Made by a program: the position numbers and the translations under genes. A DNA stretch of 64,000 nt from Erythroxylum novogranatense (taxonomy: Eukaryota; Streptophyta; Magnoliopsida; Malpighiales; Erythroxylaceae). Where the stretch lies: contig CM057232.1 of NCBI GenBank assembly GCA_029891385.1, positions 69,837,824 through 69,901,823 of the forward strand. The letters run 5' to 3'. The notes beneath the pieces were generated by a model that was given only the letters and a program-made list of their open reading frames with translations, was not told the DNA's origin and searched no databases. Shown one piece after another: positions 57,166 to 64,000 of this stretch (positions are counted from its first letter, which is position 1; the number at the start of each line of letters is the position of its first letter).

Positions 57166-57892
57166 TGCAGCAGAATGTAGGGGATAGAATCAGCCTTTGT
57201 AGTCTTCATAAGAGTTGTAGATCTAGATGTCTACTTTCATATGGTGAAAGAACGAAAACATTTGGAGCTATAGATTAAAAGTTATAGCAATCGCGCCAAA
57301 AGAGTTTCGATTCGATTTCGGAAGTGAGCATGGTCCGTTGTTTTGGGCATATTTCCCTCATACGACCTCCAAATGAGGTGAGGCTTGAACCATTGGATTT
57401 ATAAGACACATATCTTTCACTCCATAAAATCCGGTATCAATTGGAGTTAAATTGAGAAAGTTTGTTCTAAAACAAGTGAAAGGTCGATTAAGAGGGCATG
57501 TTTGGGTATGAACTCTCTCTTAGGTTTTGGAGTGTATCTTGAGTTATAGAACTCCGATTGGAGCGGTTCTTGTCTTAAATTAAACAAGAGTCATAAGGCT
57601 ATGAATTACAAGAGAATTCCAAATGAAATTTAGGAGTTTAAGTTTTCAAATTCGGTGAACAGCGTAGTGGAAATAAGTTCAAGTATGATGATTAGGTACA
57701 TGGGCACACTACGGAACTTTGGTAAGTAAATTTTGGGAGCGTTTTGAGTATGAGAATGAATTCATGATGTCTTTAAGGGTTCAAGAGATTAAGAATGAAA
57801 AAAAAATTTATAACCCTTCAAAGTAATACGCACGCTCAGGTTTCACGATTTTGAGCAAGAGAGTTGGGTTCCGAGAACGGGGTCCAATATTT

Positions 57893-57904
57893 GTGGTAAC
57901 AAAG
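57893..57904 (+). repeat. primer-site-like motif inside LTR E
   Basis: TGGTAACAAAGC, 4 bp after the LTR-end-like GGGGTCCAATA, about 95 bp before the true LTR end and primer site. Confidence 0.6.
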
Positions 57905-57989
57905 CAAGAGCAAAAGTGGGAAGTTATGTGCAGTTGGGTCTCAGATCCAACAGTTGGGGTCCGGTCTACGGGTCGGGTCCCGACATTTG

Positions 57990-58001
57990 TGGTATCAGAG
58001 C
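57990..58001 (+). other. primer-binding site of element E
   Basis: TGGTATCAGAGC, the exact initiator-methionine tRNA primer motif, 4 bp after the LTR end CGACA. Confidence 0.9.
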
Positions 58002-60890
58002 GCCGGAATTGAGATCTTGTATGGGCGCATATGTAAAAGTCACATGTAAAAGCAAATTGTTAAGAGTTTGGGCCAATCGAATTAGTGAATAAATTGAAGT
58101 TGTGGATTAGTGGAAATGAGAAATAGTACATGGTCAAACATGACCGGTAATGAGTCAATGCATCTGTTGATGAAATCGAATATGGTATCAATGACATACT
58201 ATGGTGCTTATCCTTGAATGTGGGAAATATGTGAATTATGAGCATGGATTGTTTGAGGAAAAGTAGGGGGACAAGGATTAAGGGGTTCAAGTAGAACTTC
58301 ATGAAAGTCGAAATTCTTATGGTTTTAAGAAGATGAAACCGAACCCCAGGTGGGTGCATGCTTATAATAAATTCAATAAGCCAAGTTTGTTTTCATTAAA
58401 TCAAGCAAGAAAATTTCATAATTTAAATTGCATCATAATCGTTGCATCGGTTGTGCATTGAGTGCATTATGAAATGTTGCATGTTTAATATATCGATTAT
58501 GTGAATGATTGATGAAATGACTTTAAAAAGGGGTTTTCTTTTTAAGAATACAAGTTTATGAAATTATGCTTTCAGACATGATTTGCGCAAGAATATCATA
58601 TTGTGAAAAGCAAGTTTACAAGAAAGTGCCATTACGAGCACCAAGATTACAAGTTTTTGAAATCTATGTGTTGTATGAAATATGTGATGATTTTATTTCC
58701 ACAAGTTTAAGTCAATGGAAAATATATATACATACATATATATATATGTAAGATGTGAATTGAAGGATAATGGGACAATGAGATGATTGATAGTAATGTT
58801 TGTATAAGTTCAAGAAGGTCAAATTGGTTGTTGTTGGGAGTATTTGTATGGAAATCCATAATTATGCACAAATGAGTGTATTAAGCACATAAGTAGAGTA
58901 TGTGTGAAGATGATAAAGGAAGAAACCTATGATTTAGTGAATATTATTAGTCATAGTTTCCCATAGTTTAAAGCCTAAGTGATCAAGTAGACATAGATTG
59001 AGAGTTGTTGATGATACAATAAGGAATAAATTCTAAGATCAAGAGAAGAATATTGTCTAGGATTAATGAAGATTAAAGTATCAATTATGTAAGAGATTGA
59101 TTTATGAATTGATGAAGATAAGTTTGTGGATAAAATATGATGATGATAATAGGAGATTGATTAAGATTGCAGGAATAGTATAGATGATTGTAGCAAAAAA
59201 AAAATCCTCTTTTGAAGAGGGATTTCATTAAGTTAGAATAAGCAGATCAAATGGTTCATGTTAAGAGTAATCAATGAAAGAACTAATCAGAAAAGAATAT
59301 GTGATGATTCGAAAGTGAGTACACTCACTATTGAGACCTTGATTGCTAACATGAGGAGTATGTAAGTCTATGTTATATATTACGTGAAAGTATGTTTGGG
59401 AGATATTGGTATGACTTGATGAATATATTAAAGTCACCCTAATTAAGTTTGCAAATAAGCTGCAAATTGTGGAGAAAGATCATTCGAGGAAGAAAGTCAA
59501 TAAGAGGAATCGAAAGGAAAGTGAGTCAATATACCTCATTGAGGAATTAGTTAAGTAAGGAATCACACGGGCTAATCGAGAGATACATGAAAATTGATAA
59601 TGATTGCTTAAGTTAACAAATGCCCAATAGCACTATGGAATTGGAGACTATTTGATGATGTATGAAAGGTATTCAAAAAGATGCTCCAAAAATTTTTTTT
59701 TTAGGAGAATGGTTTGAATACATGAAGAGAAATGTGTAAAGCCCTATGAGTGAATTTTGATACATGACCTAGAACTGCAACATTGATGATTGTTTTGAAA
59801 GTTTGGAGACAACATATGTACAGGAACATGTATGAGCATGCAAATATAGATCGTAGAAGTACAAGGCAACTACGGAATTGGGAGAATTAAATATGAAACT
59901 CAGGAGATTGAGATATGTATCAAAGACTATGATTGCACGTAAGAGATTCAAGTGAGGCTAAGTGTTGCATCCGATACAATAAGCATGAATTGATACTATG
60001 ATGTCGAACTAGAGCAACAAGAAGCATAGCAGGTGGGACATAGTTTATCCCAAATTAAGGATAAAAGATTGTGAATCTTATTAAGAAATTGATCTGGATC
60101 TGAATTTCAAGTTCAAATAGGAAGAATGATACCAGTGAATGAAATAGGAAATATATGAAATCAATAAAGATGATTAAGTAAAAAGGTTGCTAGCAAAGTA
60201 CAAATGGTAACATGAGGTATGCATCCTAGCAGGATTTCATCGAAAGATCTCTTAGTGATCAAGAATGTCAAATAAGCAAGTGAATGTAGGAATTGATGGT
60301 CTTAATTATCAAGAATATGCTTAAAGCATATAGTTGAAGCTCATAAGGTTATGAGATCCAAGTATAGCTTTAGTTCATTGTAAGTACAAGATCACAGTTC
60401 TAGTGAATTCAATCAAATGCGGTATGAAGAATTAGATGATAGAAAGATTCATCTTTTTAGCATTATGATGATAAGTAAGGTCTACAAGTTATAGAAGGCT
60501 AGAATTGAAAAGGTTATGGACAGGTTAAATGAATGAGTGATAAGAATCAAGTGAAGTAAGAAAGATGAATTAGAAGAATCCCAGAATAGGCATGGAAATG
60601 GTGTGTTAGCTCACAGTTACTTACCATTATTATGATGTGAACATCAAGCATAAGACGAGTTACCCCAGTGATGCTCTCAGAGTTACATGCTTTTACTCTC
60701 ACGAGTACATGATTATGAGTACATGTTTAAGAGTGCCACCATGTCAAGGTGCACTCAAGATCAAATAAGCAGGGTCAGGATGGTGAGCTATCTGAATAAG
60801 TCATGCAAGAATAAGTTGAATCCGTAAATTAAGGATTTAAACCCTTGCCATTAGATCGATAAGATAGGAATTTAGAGGACTAATTTTTTT
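58002..60890 (+). other. internal region of element E, no coding motifs
   Basis: AT-rich sequence of about 2.9 kb. The longest open frames are about 100 residues or less and show no gag, protease, RT, RNase H or integrase motif. A small (TA)n tract is at 58718-58750. Confidence 0.75.
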
Positions 60891-60903
60891 TAGAGGGGAG
60901 AAT
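60891..60903 (+). other. polypurine tract of element E
   Basis: TAGAGGGGAGAAT directly before the LTR start TATTGGATCC. Confidence 0.8.
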
Positions 60904-63900
60904 TATTGGATCCCGAATCTTTTAGTAAGCTAGGATTATTAAATAAGGATTTTGAATGATTATTCATGAGTAAAGTTAAGAATTCTTGAAATTGAAATGA
61001 AATAGAAGATATGGTATAAATACGAGATGGATTAATGTGGAACTAATTGACATGTTAATATGCTTAAGGTAAGGTGTCATGAAATTAGGTGGCATGAATT
61101 AATACAATTAAATGTGTTAGTTGAATTTAAGAGTTTAGAGTTTAATTGGGCCTAAGAGAATGATGGGCCTAAATCAAATGAAAAGAAGAAGAAATGGTTT
61201 GGACTTAAGTGATTTAGTAGGATGAGAAGAAAGAAGGAAGAATAAATTAGGCTTTGGGTCCAAATGAAATGAATAAAGAAGAGAGGATATAAATGAAATG
61301 GGCTTAAGTGAGTAGGAAGGAGTATAAAAGGAAGGAGAGTAAGTGAATTGGTGTAGGAGAAGAGAGAGTAACGAAAATTAAAAGGGAGAGAAGAGAGAGG
61401 TTTCGTGAATGGAGAAAGAAGGAGGAGAAAAAAAAGAGTTCTTGCTAGGTCTTCAAGATCCAAGAGATTTAAGAAGATTTTGAAGAAGGTTCAAGAGATA
61501 AAAAGGTGTAGGAGGAGTCAAGCTACAATCTAAGCCAAGGAACCTCTTATTTGAGCAAGGATTTGAGGTAAGTCATGAAGTTTTGTTAGAGCTTTTATTT
61601 GGGTTATGGTTGAGAAAGCCTAGAAAATGAATGGGTATTGTGATTCCAAGATCAATTTCGTGATTTGTGTCCTTAGGATTTGTTGCATTTTGGATGTCTT
61701 TTGATTTGGGGATTGTGTTGATTTTGAGGAAAATGGTGAGAGGCAAGAGGAATGGAAAGCAAGGGAAGGTCATTGGAGCAAGGTTTTCAAGCAAGGAATC
61801 ATAATGTAGGTTTTATGTTTATAGTTAAATAATGGGCCATCGAAATATTTTTAAAAATTTAAGAATATAAAATGCTTTCAAACTCATTGTTTTGAATGCC
61901 TTGAGAAATTTCTATAATTGATGTATAATGGTGTGAATGATTTGAAAATGTTATGTGAATTGGATGATTGATGATTTGATATGTGAATGTGGATGTTATG
62001 TGATTTTGCTTGAGGAATGATGATGCATTGCATATGAAATGCTTTATGTTCATGAAATGATTTATGAAAATTTGCATGATTTATGCAAAACAAGATTTCC
62101 AAGATTTTTGCCTTTGGGCAATCAAGTTTCAAGACATGATTATATGTTATGTGGGTTAGGTTAAGTCCACCCAAGAAACGTCTTGTGCACGATGACCATG
62201 AAGAAGCCTTCGCCCGGCTGCCCGATTGTGGCATAGGATGATCCAAGATACGGACTCCTAAAGATTTGCCCATATAAGCTCATTAAATGAGATTATATGG
62301 TTGCCAAGAATTGTGGACTTGCCAAACCATTATGATATGTTAGGTGGTATGTGTTATATGATGTGAATTGTGACAAGTTGAATTGCATTCATGATTTCAT
62401 GAAAGTTTGAAAATGTATGAATTATGTTTATGATTTTATGAACCTTTGAAAAAATGAATGATTTGTGATTTCAAGAAAATGACAAAAGTTCTTAGTTTAT
62501 GATTTTATGACCTTTGAAAAAATGAATGATTTGTGATTTCAAGAAAATGACAAGAGTTTTGAAGAAAAAAAATGTTTTATGATCCAAAGGAAATTTATAA
62601 GAAATGGACTTCTAAAACGCTTTGTTCATTATTTGGTTATAAGCATAGAACCTTCAGGCTCCCAAGCTCACCCCTATTTTCCCAAATTTCCGGGTTTTAG
62701 CAAGAATCCAAGTGGAAGGGATCAAGGCATCTTGTGCTTGTTTTATTGTGTAATTGAAGTTTGGTTATGTAAATGAATAGTTGTAATTCATATGAGCAAA
62801 TTGAATAAGTTAAATGAGATATTGTTATTGGTCTTGGAATTTGGCTAGGAAATGCTAATGAAATTGTAAAACTCTTATGTATGATGATTAATGTAATTGG
62901 GCTTAAAATGCCCACTAAAGCATTGAATGAAGTATGACATGATTTGATGAAGATGGAATGAATGAATTATGGAAGCAAAAATGTTCAGTTTTAATGTATT
63001 TTGAGAAATCCATGTATGTTTAAGACAATTGAATCATTGTTATAGTTTGGATATGATAGATGATTAAGAGTGTGGCGGTTGCTTCGAATGGTGTTTGAAG
63101 ATACCTTAGGGTTTAACCATGTTATATGAGGTTGCATGATGAGTTTTATGCAGGTGGAAGTCTTAGAATTGAAAATTGGGTAGTTGCATTTTAAGGGGGA
63201 TGTGCTGTCAAATTTTCCTAAAATTTGACAAGCTTACCTCGATATTAGACCCTCTTGGGTATGATTTAGATCAATGAGTCTTCATGAAGATTGTAGTAGG
63301 AGTTTAGAGTTTTCAAGGGTATATCGTTTGCTAAATTTGGAGTTCGAGTCAAAAGATATGATCCTTACTAAAAAGAAGGAAGGAAATCGAAGATAAAAAG
63401 CGAAGGAAGGAAATCAGAAGATAGAAAAGCAGAAGGAAGGAAATCAAAAGATAGAAATCAGAAGGAAGGAAATCAGAAGATAGAAATCAGAAGGAAGGAA
63501 ATCAGAAGATAGAAAAGCAGAAGGAAGGAAATCAGAAGATAGAAATCAGAAGGAAGGAAATCAAAGATAAAAAGCGAAGGAAGGAAATCGAAGATAGAAA
63601 TCAGAAGGAAGGAAATCAGAAGATAGAAAAGCAGAAGATAGAAATCAGAAGATAGAAAAGCAGAAGGAAGGAAATCAGAAGATAGAAAAGCAGAAGGAAG
63701 GAAGTCAGAAGATAGAAATCAGAAGGAAGGAAATCAGAAGATAAAAATCAGAAGGAAGGAAATCAGAAGATAGAAATCAGAAGATAGAAATCAGAAGGAA
63801 GGAAATCAGAAGATAGAAAAGCAGAAGGAAGGAAAGCAGACGATAGAAAACCAGATGATAGAAATCAGACGATGGAAAAATAGGACGCAACAGAATGTAG

Positions 63901-64000
63901 GGGATAGAATCAGCCTTTGTAGTCTTCATAAGAGTTGTAGATATAGATGTCTACTTTCATATGGTGAAAGAATGAAAACATTTGGAGCTATAGATTAAAA
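60904..64000 (+). repeat. 3' LTR of element E, running off the window
   Basis: Matches the 5' LTR from 54105 with few substitutions and many single-base indels in homopolymers. The minisatellite here has a different composition (63366-63870). Confidence 0.9.
63366..63870 (+). repeat. ~27-bp minisatellite in 3' LTR of E
   Basis: About 18 units of GAAGGAAATCAGAAGATAGA with AAT or AAGC links. It is dominated by the ATCAGAAG form, whereas the 5' copy also has many ATCGGAAG and ATCGAAG forms. Confidence 0.95.

Larger units (their letters stand above)
54105..57985 (+). repeat. 5' LTR of element E
   Basis: Begins TATTGGATCCCG, ends GGGTCGGGTCCCGACA. Contains a TATA box, a donor-like GAGGTAAGT (54775), a hairpin with CAG (55867-55907), a 27-bp minisatellite (56577-57165) and an extra primer-site-like motif (57893-57904). 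Confidence 0.85.
54105..64000 (+). mobile_element. element E: large non-coding gypsy-type LTR retrotransposon, truncated by the window
   Basis: The 5' LTR is 54105-57985 (3881 bp), primer-binding site 57990-58001, internal region to 60890, polypurine tract 60891-60903, and 3' LTR from 60904 to beyond the window end (3097 bp seen). LTR starts read TATTGGATCCCGAATC in both copies. The 2.9-kb internal region has no recognisable gag or pol motif, so this is a non-autonomous, LARD-like element. It sits inside the 3' LTR of the chromovirus-like element. Confidence 0.85.

Noticed and set aside
1..64000. tRNA, rRNA, host metabolic gene cluster or defence system
   Set aside because: No cloverleaf, rRNA block or set of neighbouring host genes was seen; the only tRNA-related sequences are retroelement primer sites.

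Overview
This is nuclear DNA of a flowering plant, most likely a eudicot. It is AT-rich and contains long LTR retrotransposons of typical plant lineages (SIRE-like copia, Tat-like and chromovirus-like gypsy), a Helitron carrying RPA-like sequence, and one intron-containing host gene. That gene, a SYP3-class Golgi syntaxin (33935-36807, + strand, five coding exons), is the only intact gene I can support. Nearly everything else is transposable-element sequence, much of it nested and decayed.

Layout. (1) 1-3179: the 3' end of a SIRE/Maximus-like copia element, with its extra ORF, four polypurine tracts and 3' LTR. (2) About 3180-11620: a decayed Helitron with Rep (HUH and Y2), PIF1-type helicase and RPA-like OB-fold fragments. 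(3) 11821-23621: a stack of four nested gypsy-type LTR units. A (11821-23621, TSD TCGTC) contains B (12847-21371, TSD ATGTT), which contains C (12931-18892, no clean TSD), which contains D (15102-17249, minus strand, TSD GAATT). A sits inside an array of CGTCTG-rich repeats belonging to a minus-strand copia LTR. (4) 23622-33330: a mosaic of minus-strand copia pieces, tandem and inverted duplications and a second Helitron-related fragment. (5) 33455-36960: the syntaxin gene. (6) 36960-40270: intergenic DNA with a possible hAT-like remnant. (7) About 40280-47282: a minus-strand Tat-like gypsy deletion derivative, with a plus-strand antisense ORF and a satellite-like array between pol and the LTR side. 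(8) 47283-54104: a chromovirus-like gypsy element (+), with decayed gag-pol, interrupted in its 3' LTR by (9) 54105-64000+: a large non-coding gypsy-type element with 3.9-kb LTRs containing a minisatellite, running off the window.

I found no host defence, biosynthetic or other multi-gene system. The most interesting unexplained structure is in the gypsy-type LTRs. Five different LTRs (A-E) share the same order of parts: a purine-rich leader, a GTAAGT-like donor, a conserved GC-rich block in several of them, then a small hairpin with a compensatory base-pair change followed by a C/T-rich stretch and CAG. Two of them also carry extra copies of 'LTR end plus primer-binding site' inside the LTR, and two carry CpG palindrome clusters at the same relative place. 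These point to a shared leader architecture (possibly an LTR intron) and to stepwise growth of LTR ends. All of this was read by eye, without alignments or database searches.
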